Assembly: GCF_019127135.1 (NCBI RefSeq)
Contig: NZ_JAHOEA010000060.1
Span: forward strand, 1-18,668
Origin: Segatella copri
GTDB taxonomy: Bacteria > Bacteroidota > Bacteroidia > Bacteroidales > Bacteroidaceae
DNA length: 18,668 bases
Direction of reading: 5' to 3'
Shown here: positions 1-6,802 of the stretch, in pieces
How positions within the stretch are numbered: position 1 is the stretch's first letter
How the letters are laid out: the number at the start of each line of letters is the position of its first letter
Notes under the pieces: generated by a model
Seen by the model: the letters and a program-made list of their open reading frames with translations, nothing else
What the model was told of the DNA's origin: nothing
Databases searched by the model: none
Translations under genes and position numbers: made by a program

Positions 1-110
1 TGTTTGTTGTCTGTACTTAGGACGAATATCCTTTTCGTTTATTGAAGCTTAGTAAACCTGACTTGTCAATTGCTTGACGGTTCGTTTCTTTTACCCAGTT
101 TCTTTATACT

Positions 111-129
111 CCCTATATAATATAAGGTG
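111..129 (+). repeat. Dispersed palindromic motif, copy 1
   Basis: CCCTATATAATATAAGGTG. One of five intergenic copies of a 17-19 bp motif with consensus CCTTAT, five A/T bases, ATAAGG, then TG. The right half ATAAGGTG is almost invariant; the left half is degenerate (CCCTAT here). Function unknown. It lies in the presumed leader of the leftward transcript that starts near 226. Confidence 0.5.
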
Positions 130-232
130 TAATCCAAAACCGCTTCTTGTACTACTTGTCTGTTTATGTAAAATCTTTCAAAGAACTCTTTCTTTAGTTG
201 CTAAGAGAAGTTGTATTTCTCAAAAGCGAGTG

Positions 233-264
233 CAAAAGTACAAACATTTTCCGAAACCACCAAA
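233..264 (-). promoter_or_regulatory. Leftward Bacteroidota-type promoter
   Basis: On the minus strand the -33 element TTTG (complement of 261-264) is followed by 20 nt and the -7 element TACTTTTG (complement of 233-240), which matches TAnnTTTG. Transcription should begin near 226 and run left out of the window, giving a leader of more than 200 nt for a gene not seen here. Confidence 0.55.
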
Positions 265-330
265 CATTTCCAAGAAAAAGTTTAGAAATTAACAGTATTT
301 TAACACTTCTATCTTGTTTTGTACTTATTT

Positions 331-415
331 TGGTACCAAACACTTTATTATATACATACACGCGCTCATATCTGCGTGTGGGCACACAAGCATGCGCATA
401 TACATAATGGTACCA
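331..415. repeat. Paired TGGTACCA octamers around alternating purine/pyrimidine DNA
   Basis: Two copies of the self-complementary octamer TGGTACCA (331-338 and 408-415) bracket a block with long runs of strictly alternating pyrimidine/purine bases, for example TATATACATACACGCGC and GCATGCGCATATACATA. Such runs can adopt Z-DNA. It sits just past the 3' end of the alpha-galactosidase gene. No function is assigned. Confidence 0.4.
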
Positions 416-420
416 GAAAA

Positions 421-2616
421 CTATTCTGCCTCCAAATAGAGAACACGAGACGACCAGTCGTTCTTCTTACCCCAGTCTACCTCATGAACATACGGCATTT
501 CCAAGCCATGTTCCATAAGATACTTACCAGAGTAAGATTTTCCCTCACAATCAAGAGGCCTGTTATCAATTACATCAAGTTCTTTTACCTTATACATCTT
601 ATTCTCATCCAAACCAGCCATCTTAACTCTTGGCAAATGAACATTATAGAAGTTTGCCAATTTCCACCAATAGAAGACAGCCTTGTCTTTTGCTTCACTA
701 ACATACATAATAGAAGACAAGCCCTGATTATCGTACGGAGAAACCAAACGATAAAGGTCGCCAAACTGAACAACAGGACGAATCTCCTTGTATTCAGAGA
801 TAGCCTTTCGGCAGAGAGCCTTCTCCTCATCCGTCATATTCTTTGGCTGGATTTCCATTCCAAGTCGTCCGCTCATAGCCACATCAATACGATACTTCAA
901 AGAAGTAGTGCGGAATACGGTATGGTTTGGCACAGCAGAGATATGACTTGCCATGGCGATGGCCGGGAAGAAATAGCTGGTTCCATACTGCATATAAATA
1001 CGCTGCATGGCATCCGTATTATCACTTACCCAAAACTCATCAAAACCACGGAGCATGCCCCAATTGGCACGGCCACCGCCACTTGCGCAACATTGAATCA
1101 CCACATCCTTATACTTAGCACGAATACGGTCGATAACCTTCGCAAATCCCTGATGATAAGCGATGTAGAGATGGCTCTGATCGGCTGCAGACAAGTATTG
1201 GCTGCCATGATTCATAATGGCCATATTGGCATCCCACTTGATGTAGGCTATATCTGGATATTTAGTAAGTAAATTGTCTACTACACCGAAAACAAAGTCT
1301 TGCACTTTTGGATTTGAGAGATCGAGCACCAGCTGGGTACCACCACGGCCCAGAACAGCATCTCGCTTAGGAGCCTTGATAACCCAACCAGGATGCTTCT
1401 CATAGAGCATACTGGTAGTATTGGTCATTTCCGGTTCAATCCAGATACCAAACTTTACCTGGTTTTTCCTGGCATCGTTCAGCAAGCCTTCAATGCCATT
1501 AGGAAGTTTCTTGGTATCAACCACCCAGTCGCCGAGTGCACAGTTATCAGTAACACGAGGATATTTGGTTCCGAACCATCCATCATCCATTACGAAGAGT
1601 TCACCACCCATACTATGGATATCAGCCATCATCTGGTCCATTCCCTTCTGGTTGATGTCGAAATAAACACCTTCCCAAGAGTTGAGCAAGATATCACGCT
1701 CCTTATCTCCATGTGCCAAGATATATTTGCGTCCCCATTTATGGAAGTTTCTACTTGCACCGCTCAAGCCCTGTGTTGAATAGGTCAAAGCGAGTGCAGG
1801 AGTTTTGAAAGTCTCACCTTTCTTAAGATGATATTCAGAGTTCTGTTCATTAATACCGGCAAAGAAATAATGATATTCGGTATCATCGGTAACCGTCTTC
1901 AGCTTATAGTTACCGCTATAAACCAAGGCTGCACCAATAACATTACCCGCATTTTCCTGTCCTTTACCATCGAGCGAGAACATGACTTCAGCATGATCGG
2001 TATGCGAATTGCGGGTACCATCATTGTTTCGGATTACAAATTCTCCTGGCTGCAGTTTTTCATGACTCAACTGCCCCTCAGCTGCCCAAGTACCGGAAAG
2101 ATGACTCATCCAGACATCTCCACGACGGATAGGAAGCATAGCCGATGCGAAGGTAGTCAGGGTAACAGTACCCTTTTCACCATTCAGAATCTCGGTCCAT
2201 GCCTCAATCATATCAACATCATTGTATGCACGATACTTCAAATCTACCTTTATATTATATACAGGATCTTTCAGATGAACGGTCGTAACAGAAGCTTTTC
2301 CTTCGTTCTTCACATCACAGCCCGTAGCCACGAGTACAGTTGAAAGATTGCCATCACTATGACGCATGGCAAGCGCTGCTTCAGCTGGAGTATTCAGTCC
2401 GTAAGCCGGATAAGCATCCATACGGCCATCAGTAGCGACCTTCAGATTCTGCAAATCGTTAGGATTCAACTTAGTACCGAAATAGAGATACTGGGCAGGC
2501 TTTCCATTCTCAACATCGAGAATGAGCGACATACCCTTTGTATTTACAGATACTTTTTCTGCCATCGCCGGAAGTGCGACAGTCATCAATATAAGTGCAA
2601 TTGATTTTAACTTCAT
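421..2616 (-). CDS. Secreted alpha-galactosidase, glycoside hydrolase family 36
   Basis: Predicted to remove terminal alpha-1,6-linked galactose from raffinose-type oligosaccharides or galactomannan side chains. The 731-aa protein begins with a Sec signal peptide (hydrophobic residues 4-18, likely cleavage after AMA, residue 19), so it should act in the periplasm or on the surface. The GH36 motifs are in order: DDGWFG (344-349), WIEPEM (392-397), KWDAN with the expected nucleophile D462, CASGGGR (510-516), and SDNTDA with the expected acid/base D532. Length fits the family. The ATG at 2616 is preceded by AAAGG and directly starts the signal peptide. It is a lone leftward gene with no SusC/D, transporter or regulator beside it here. 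Family assignment is firm; substrate is inferred from the family. Confidence 0.93.
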   Translation of the reverse strand: MKLKSIALILMTVALPAMAEKVSVNTKGMSLILDVENGKPAQYLYFGTKLNPNDLQNLKVATDGRMDAYPAYGLNTPAEAALAMRHSDGNLSTVLVATGCDVKNEGKASVTTVHLKDPVYNIKVDLKYRAYNDVDMIEAWTEILNGEKGTVTLTTFASAMLPIRRGDVWMSHLSGTWAAEGQLSHEKLQPGEFVIRNNDGTRNSHTDHAEVMFSLDGKGQENAGNVIGAALVYSGNYKLKTVTDDTEYHYFFAGINEQNSEYHLKKGETFKTPALALTYSTQGLSGASRNFHKWGRKYILAHGDKERDILLNSWEGVYFDINQKGMDQMMADIHSMGGELFVMDDGWFGTKYPRVTDNCALGDWVVDTKKLPNGIEGLLNDARKNQVKFGIWIEPEMTNTTSMLYEKHPGWVIKAPKRDAVLGRGGTQLVLDLSNPKVQDFVFGVVDNLLTKYPDIAYIKWDANMAIMNHGSQYLSAADQSHLYIAYHQGFAKVIDRIRAKYKDVVIQCCASGGGRANWGMLRGFDEFWVSDNTDAMQRIYMQYGTSYFFPAIAMASHISAVPNHTVFRTTSLKYRIDVAMSGRLGMEIQPKNMTDEEKALCRKAISEYKEIRPVVQFGDLYRLVSPYDNQGLSSIMYVSEAKDKAVFYWWKLANFYNVHLPRVKMAGLDENKMYKVKELDVIDNRPLDCEGKSYSGKYLMEHGLEMPYVHEVDWGKKNDWSSRVLYLEAE

Positions 2617-2688
2617 ATTACCTTTCTAAGTTATTAGTTGCTTTTATAGTTTCTATTTTGTGAGAGATGATTTCTCATTTTCACATCG

Positions 2689-2720
2689 CAAAATTATAAA
2701 AAAATCCAATACACTCCAAT
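2689..2720 (-). promoter_or_regulatory. Probable promoter of the alpha-galactosidase gene
   Basis: On the minus strand TAATTTTG (complement of 2689-2696) matches the -7 consensus TAnnTTTG. An ATTGG sequence (complement of 2716-2720) about 20 nt upstream is a partial -33 match. Predicted start near 2682, with a leader of about 65 nt. Confidence 0.45.
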
Positions 2721-2842
2721 ACTTTTTTGATTTATTTTTCGAAGAAAGCAGAAAAGGACAAACAATCAGCAAATAAAGCAAAGAAAACACTCCCGAAATC
2801 GAAAGAATTCCTAAAAGATAGTCCACTTTAAGAAATTCTTAG

Positions 2843-2850
2843 TATCTTTG
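2843..2850 (+). promoter_or_regulatory. Probable -7 element for the hemolysin III-like gene
   Basis: TATCTTTG matches TAnnTTTG exactly. No good TTTG lies at the usual -33 distance, so this rests on one element. It would start transcription near 2857, about 87 nt before the chosen start codon. Confidence 0.4.
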
Positions 2851-2943
2851 CAATGTTATAGCTGATAACGATTTAGGTATAGTGGCTTGAATGCCCTATT
2901 TCTCAAAATCAGCAGAATGTGTAACGAAAAGATATATAGAGAT

Positions 2944-3600
2944 ATGAAACTAAAGATACATTTCAATCATAAAGAAGAACTTTGGAACTCATGGTCGCAT
3001 GCAGGAGGTACCCTGATGGGCATTGTCGTGGGAGCCATCTTCTTATATTGGTGTTTTACGATGCATAACGGATGGGCTACGGCGGGAGTTATCCTCTATC
3101 TGTTCGGTATGCTGATGTCTTACATCGCCTCAACGGTTTACCATGCCGTTTCTGCCTGGAGCAAATGGAAGGAGCGACTGCGCAAATGGGACCATGCCGC
3201 CATCTACTGGCATATTGCCGGTTCTTACTCGCCAATCACGCTCATTGCGATGCGAGACCAGGGATATTGGGGATGGAGTCTTTTTATCTTTATCTGGGCT
3301 TGCGCCATTGCCGGAACCATCATGAGTTTTGCCAGACTCAAGGATCACAGCAACCTGGAGACCATCTGCTTTGTAGGCATGGGATTGTCGGTACTGGTTG
3401 CCTTTAAACCTTTGATAGACTCCGTATCCACCGCCACAGTCTGGTGGATTATTGCCGAAGGTGTCTGCTACATTACGGGCGCCGTATTCTACAGTATCAA
3501 CAAGAAGAAATACATGCATTCCGTGTTCCATTTCTTCGTTTTAGCTGGTAGTATCTGCCACATCATTGCAGTTTGGGACATTCTGATGAAATATATCTAA
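2944..3600 (+). CDS. Hemolysin III / PAQR-like integral membrane protein
   Basis: A 218-aa polytopic inner-membrane protein of the hemolysin III (YqfA/adiponectin-receptor-like) family. About seven hydrophobic segments are visible from residue 22 to the C-terminus. Family hallmarks are S63-x3-H67 at the end of the second helix, D83 in KWDHA, and the C-terminal H192-x3-H196, which in the family hold a metal ion in a presumed membrane hydrolase site. The frame is open from a TTG at 2887 and has an ATG at 2917. I chose the ATG at 2944 because MKLKIHFNHKEE gives the usual family length and the extra residues look unrelated. Haemolytic activity is not established for most members. It is a single-gene unit ended by a strong hairpin. 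Confidence 0.85.
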   Translation: MKLKIHFNHKEELWNSWSHAGGTLMGIVVGAIFLYWCFTMHNGWATAGVILYLFGMLMSYIASTVYHAVSAWSKWKERLRKWDHAAIYWHIAGSYSPITLIAMRDQGYWGWSLFIFIWACAIAGTIMSFARLKDHSNLETICFVGMGLSVLVAFKPLIDSVSTATVWWIIAEGVCYITGAVFYSINKKKYMHSVFHFFVLAGSICHIIAVWDILMKYI

Positions 3601-3621
3601 ACGGCTTAAGAATAAGAATCC

Positions 3622-3665
3622 AAGGCATCGGAAAGTTTTTGCTTTCCGATGCCTTTGCTTTTTTT
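3622..3665 (+). terminator. Intrinsic terminator after the hemolysin III-like gene
   Basis: A perfect 14-bp stem: AAGGCATCGGAAAG (3622-3635) pairs with CTTTCCGATGCCTT (3642-3655) around a 6-nt loop. A T-run follows (3659-3665). It is 21 nt past the stop codon. Confidence 0.9.
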
Positions 3666-3708
3666 ATAAAGTTCTATATTACAAGACATTCATCCATATC
3701 ATACTCTT

Positions 3709-3728
3709 CTTATAATATAATAAGGTGG
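3709..3728 (+). repeat. Dispersed palindromic motif, copy 2
   Basis: CTTATAATATAATAAGGTGG. Same ATAAGGTG right half as the other copies, with a 6-nt A/T centre. It lies 45 nt upstream of the -33 element of the GntR/ABC operon. Confidence 0.5.
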
Positions 3729-3772
3729 AATTGTTAACAATACGTTAAAGTATGAAAATAATTGCCCAAAAG

Positions 3773-3804
3773 TTTGGAACTTATCGCAGAAAAGCATACC
3801 TTTG
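3773..3804 (+). promoter_or_regulatory. Promoter of the ABC/GntR operon
   Basis: TTTG (3773-3776), exactly 20 nt, then TACCTTTG (3797-3804): a full match to the Bacteroidota -33/-7 promoter. Start expected near 3811, 34 nt before the first start codon. Confidence 0.85.
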
Positions 3805-3805
3805 C

Positions 3806-3829
3806 AGTGTTCTATTGAAGTAGTACACT
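3806..3829 (+). promoter_or_regulatory. Candidate operator for the YtrA-type GntR regulator
   Basis: Two 9-bp arms, AGTGTTCTA (3806-3814) and TAGTACACT (3821-3829), are inverted repeats with one central mismatch, separated by 6 nt. The site begins one base after the -7 element and covers the predicted transcription start, a position suited to repression. The operon encodes a GntR regulator, so autoregulation is the simplest reading. No binding data are implied. Confidence 0.6.
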
Positions 3830-3844
3830 AAAACATTAAAGATT

Positions 3845-4663
3845 ATGATACAGATTAAAGACATTGATTTCAGATACCCAGGTAGCAAGCACCTTGTATT
3901 TAGAGATTTCTCTTTGGAACTCAAGGAGAACAACATTTATGGCTTGCTTGGTAAGAACGGTACTGGCAAGAGCACCCTGCTCTACCTCATCAGCGGATTG
4001 CTCCGCCAGCAACAAGGTACCGTTCTCGTGGATGGCATTTCGGCACAAGATCGCAAAGCCGAGATGCTGAAGGACATCTTCATGGTGCCCGAAGAGTTTG
4101 AACTGCCCAACGTTTCCCTTGCCACCTACGTGAAGATGAACCAGGAGTTCTATCCTAACTTCTCGCAGGAAGTGCTGGACAGTTGCCTCAAGGATTTTGA
4201 TTTACCACTCTCTCTCAAGTTGAACGAACTCTCGATGGGACAGAAGAAGAAGGTATTCATGAGTTTTGCACTCGCCACGGGTACCCGCTTTCTTCTGATG
4301 GACGAGCCAACCAATGGTCTCGACATCCCATCGAAGAGCCAGTTCCGTAAGGTCATCGCCAACAACATGACGGAAGACCGCACCCTCATCATCTCAACTC
4401 ACCAAGTGCACGATGTAGAGTCACTGCTCGACCACATCATCATCATGAACCAGAGCCAGCTCCTGCTCGACGCTTCGGTTTCAGACATCTGCGACCGATA
4501 CAGCTTTACCTATCGCACCCCTGCCGAAATGGACGACACCGTGCTCTATGCCGAGCCTACGCTGCAAGGCAATGCCGTGCTAGCCAAGCGCAAGGAGGGA
4601 GAACCAGAGACCCAGATGAACTTGGAACTGCTCTTCAATGCAGTAATCAATGGGAAGATTTAG
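3845..4663 (+). CDS. ABC transporter ATP-binding protein (GntR-linked)
   Basis: A 272-aa ABC ATPase expected to power the adjacent membrane protein. Visible motifs: Walker A GKNGTGKS (36-43), signature LSMGQKKK (129-136), Walker B FLLMDEP (149-155), D-loop NGLD and switch histidine H186. The signature has M where most have G (LSGGQ), as is common in the YtrB/CcmA-like group of one-ATPase exporters. The last 70 or so residues form a tail typical of that group. The ATG at 3845 is 34 nt after the predicted transcription start. It is the first gene of an operon with a permease 25 nt downstream and a YtrA-type regulator third. The substrate cannot be read from sequence; related Gram-positive systems respond to cell-envelope stress. 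Confidence 0.88.
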   Translation: MIQIKDIDFRYPGSKHLVFRDFSLELKENNIYGLLGKNGTGKSTLLYLISGLLRQQQGTVLVDGISAQDRKAEMLKDIFMVPEEFELPNVSLATYVKMNQEFYPNFSQEVLDSCLKDFDLPLSLKLNELSMGQKKKVFMSFALATGTRFLLMDEPTNGLDIPSKSQFRKVIANNMTEDRTLIISTHQVHDVESLLDHIIIMNQSQLLLDASVSDICDRYSFTYRTPAEMDDTVLYAEPTLQGNAVLAKRKEGEPETQMNLELLFNAVINGKI

Positions 4664-4688
4664 TAGAACATTTTAAAAGAAGAAAATT

Positions 4689-5525
4689 ATGAACAATACA
4701 ATCGATATCAAGAGACTGGGATTGTTGATGCGTTGGGATTTGCTGACCTTTAGGAAGGGCTATACATTTAGCACCCTGGCTTGCATCATCGCTTATTCGC
4801 TCTATAGTCTCGTAGGCATTAACAATCTTAAAGGTGTAGTCATGTATGACTTTGATAGCTCACTAGTTGGTACACAGAAGCATTATCTTTCCGAAGAGTC
4901 CGTTTTCTTTGGCCTCCTATGTTTCATCGTATTCTATGTGATGGCATCCTGCATCTTCAACAATCTGAGGACGAAGACTTACAGGGAGAATTTTCTGATG
5001 CTGCCAGCCAGCAACAAAGAAAAATACATGGCTCGCCTTCTGCTGATGGTATTCCTCAGCCTCATAGAACTATGCATCATTCTCTTTGCTACCGATGCCA
5101 TCCAGCTGGCATTCAGCTACATCATCAATCCAGGATTTCATGTAAGCATCTCATGGCCAGTGCTCAAGTCCATATTCGGCAGCACCCTATTCACGCGCTG
5201 GGAAGAGCAAGATGCAATATTCTATAGTTTCTTCATCTTCGCCCACTCGTTCTGCACCCTGGGTGGCACGTTCTATCGCAAGATGGCACCGCTGTTCACA
5301 TTTCTCACAGGACTTGTACTATTTATGGTGTTTGGATATGCGATTCAGTGGATGGCGCACGCCGGTCTTCTCGACTTTCTTAAGCCATACAATGATGGAC
5401 ACAACTATATATTCACCACTATGCTCTGCATCCTCTTCCTTGCCCTCTCAGCTTTCAACTACTGGGCATCTTACAAGATTTTCACCCGCATGCAGGTTAT
5501 CTGCAACAAGTGGATCAACATCTAA
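4689..5525 (+). CDS. ABC transporter membrane subunit (GntR-linked)
   Basis: A 278-aa integral membrane protein, likely the transmembrane partner of the preceding ATPase. About six hydrophobic helices are visible: roughly residues 26-45, 73-92, 112-137, 175-195, 200-222 and 236-256. No enzymatic motif is seen. This length and helix count fit ABC-2-like permeases of YtrABC-type loci, but I do not recognise a named family. A purine-rich AGAAGAAAA precedes the ATG at 4689, 25 nt after the ATPase stop, and the GntR gene starts 19 nt after its stop. Assignment rests on topology and operon position. Confidence 0.75.
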   Translation: MNNTIDIKRLGLLMRWDLLTFRKGYTFSTLACIIAYSLYSLVGINNLKGVVMYDFDSSLVGTQKHYLSEESVFFGLLCFIVFYVMASCIFNNLRTKTYRENFLMLPASNKEKYMARLLLMVFLSLIELCIILFATDAIQLAFSYIINPGFHVSISWPVLKSIFGSTLFTRWEEQDAIFYSFFIFAHSFCTLGGTFYRKMAPLFTFLTGLVLFMVFGYAIQWMAHAGLLDFLKPYNDGHNYIFTTMLCILFLALSAFNYWASYKIFTRMQVICNKWINI

Positions 5526-5544
5526 GAATTAAAATTTGAAGATT

Positions 5545-5916
5545 ATGAATTTCAGTAACGATAAAGCAATATACGTACAGATAGCCGAGCGATTGAGCGA
5601 TGAGATTCTGGCGGGCAAGTACAAGGAAGACGAACGAATACCGAGCGTCAGGGAATACGCCGTACTGCTGGAGGTAAATGCCAACACAGCCGTGAAGGCA
5701 TACGACCTGCTTGCCACCGATGAGATTATCTACAACAAGCGAGGCCTAGGCTACTTTGTTTCCGCAGGAGCCAAGAAGCAGATTAAAAAGACCCGCAAGA
5801 AGGAGTTTATGAAAGAAAGACTCCCAGAACTCGCCCGACAGATGCAGCTTCTCGACATCTCCATCGACGAAGTGAAGGAAGAGTTGGAGAAGAATCTCAA
5901 AAAGATAAAGATATGA
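5545..5916 (+). CDS. GntR-family transcriptional regulator, YtrA subfamily
   Basis: A 123-aa DNA-binding protein. Residues about 8-75 are a GntR winged helix-turn-helix: a YVQIAERLSDEI helix, then the R-IPSVREYA recognition region, then NTAVKAYDLL and a wing with RGLGYFV. The C-terminal part is only about 48 residues, Lys/Glu-rich and helical, with no effector-binding domain. That matches the YtrA subfamily, which controls ABC transporter operons. The frame is open from a TTG at 5536, but the ATG at 5545 gives the standard N-terminus. It probably binds the inverted repeat at 3806-3829 and represses its own operon; that is inference from position and symmetry. Unlike classical ytrA, it is last in the operon. 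Confidence 0.9.
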   Translation: MNFSNDKAIYVQIAERLSDEILAGKYKEDERIPSVREYAVLLEVNANTAVKAYDLLATDEIIYNKRGLGYFVSAGAKKQIKKTRKKEFMKERLPELARQMQLLDISIDEVKEELEKNLKKIKI

Positions 5917-5987
5917 TGACACTATTCATCCTCAAATATATATTTATAGCTTCTGTCTTTGCCTTATATATAATAAGGTGTATGTAA
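5913..5987 (+). CDS. Possible 24-aa hydrophobic peptide overlapping the GntR stop
   Basis: The ATG at 5913 overlaps the GntR stop codon in the ATGA arrangement typical of translational coupling. It opens a 24-aa frame beginning MMTLFILKYIFIASV, which would be one membrane-spanning segment, and ends at TAA 5985-5987. Against it: the last third is encoded by copy 3 of the dispersed palindrome, and the overlap could be chance. No homologue is recognised. Confidence 0.22.
   Translation: MMTLFILKYIFIASVFALYIIRCM
5962..5980 (+). repeat. Dispersed palindromic motif, copy 3
   Basis: CCTTATATATAATAAGGTG, a best-form copy: perfect 6-bp arms CCTTAT and ATAAGG around ATATA, followed by TG. It lies between the GntR gene and the efflux locus. 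Confidence 0.55.
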
Positions 5988-6009
5988 TAACGTTTTTTAA
6001 AAAAGAGTT

Positions 6010-6040
6010 ACGCTTGCAACTTTCTGAAAGTTGCAAGCGT
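6010..6040 (+). terminator. Perfect hairpin between the two transporter operons
   Basis: ACGCTTGCAACTTT (6010-6023) pairs perfectly with AAAGTTGCAAGCGT (6027-6040) around a 3-nt loop. It is not followed by a T-run on the plus strand. On the minus strand it is followed by AACTCTTTTTT, so it would work better as a leftward terminator, although no leftward gene is nearby. It may insulate the operons or sit in the leader of the downstream ATPase gene. No clear promoter for that gene was found. Confidence 0.45.
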
Positions 6041-6078
6041 CTAATGGTTTAAATTGATATCCATAAAACGAAAGTAAT

Positions 6079-6795
6079 ATGTCATTAATTCATCTAAAAG
6101 ACGTCAACAAGACCTACCAGGGTGCTCAGCCACTCCATGTACTGAAGGGAATCGACCTCGACATCGAACGTGGCGAGTTCGTCAGCATCATGGGTGCTTC
6201 CGGCTCGGGAAAATCCACCTTATTAAATATACTGGGTATTCTCGACAACTACGATACGGGCGAATACCGACTCAATGATGTGCTCATCAAAGACCTCTCG
6301 GAAACCCGTGCTGCCGAATACCGCAACAAGATGATTGGCTTCATCTTCCAGTCGTTCAACCTCATCTCGTTCAAGACGGCGGTGGAAAACGTGGAGCTTC
6401 CACTCTTCTACCAGGGCGTTAGCCGCAAGAAGCGCCACGAACTGGCGATGGAATATCTAGAAAAACTGGGCTTGAAGCAATGGGCCAACCATTATCCTAA
6501 CGAGATGTCGGGAGGACAGAAGCAGCGTGTAGCCATCGCCCGTGCCCTCATCACCAAACCGGAAATCATCCTAGCCGATGAGCCTACCGGAGCTCTCGAC
6601 TCCAAAACGAGCGTGGAAGTGATGGACCTGCTGAAGGAACTGCACCAGAAAGAGGGAATGACTATCGTGGTGGTAACCCACGAAAGCGGTGTTGCCAACG
6701 AGACCGATAAGGTTATCCATATCAAGGACGGACTCATCGGAAGCATCGAAGACAACAGAGACCATCATCTCGTATCGAAAGACTACGTTAAATAA
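6079..6795 (+). CDS. MacB/LolD-type ABC transporter ATP-binding protein
   Basis: A 238-aa ATPase of the MacB/LolD/FtsE group, which drives FtsX-like permeases by mechanotransmission instead of moving substrate across the inner membrane. Motifs: Walker A GASGSGKST (39-47), Q-loop Q91, signature MSGGQKQR (143-150), Walker B IILADEP (163-169), GALDS D-loop and H201. The family marker GEFVSIMGASGSGKST is present. The gene is 7 nt upstream of the first permease, so they are surely co-transcribed. It should serve both downstream permeases, as no second ATPase is present. Confidence 0.93.
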   Translation: MSLIHLKDVNKTYQGAQPLHVLKGIDLDIERGEFVSIMGASGSGKSTLLNILGILDNYDTGEYRLNDVLIKDLSETRAAEYRNKMIGFIFQSFNLISFKTAVENVELPLFYQGVSRKKRHELAMEYLEKLGLKQWANHYPNEMSGGQKQRVAIARALITKPEIILADEPTGALDSKTSVEVMDLLKELHQKEGMTIVVVTHESGVANETDKVIHIKDGLIGSIEDNRDHHLVSKDYVK

Positions 6796-6802
6796 GAAGA
6801 GA

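Larger units (their letters stand above)
1..420. other. Non-coding left edge
   Basis: No convincing gene is seen here. The one longer open frame (74-292, +) has no family resemblance and runs through a dispersed repeat. The stretch holds a leftward promoter (233-264), a copy of the dispersed palindrome (111-129) and an alternating purine/pyrimidine block between two TGGTACCA octamers (331-415). It also contains the 3' side of the alpha-galactosidase gene; no clear intrinsic terminator for that gene was found. Confidence 0.6.

Noticed and set aside
74..292. A 72-aa open frame in the left intergenic region
   Set aside because: It crosses a dispersed repeat and the leftward promoter, has no family signal, and no promoter faces it.
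319..1272. A 317-aa open frame on the plus strand opposite the alpha-galactosidase
   Set aside because: It is antisense to a gene with all catalytic motifs, has no recognisable domain and reads like translated complement.
2887..2943. Longer N-terminus of the hemolysin III-like protein from TTG 2887 or ATG 2917
   Set aside because: The extra residues do not fit the family; ATG 2944 gives the usual length and start.
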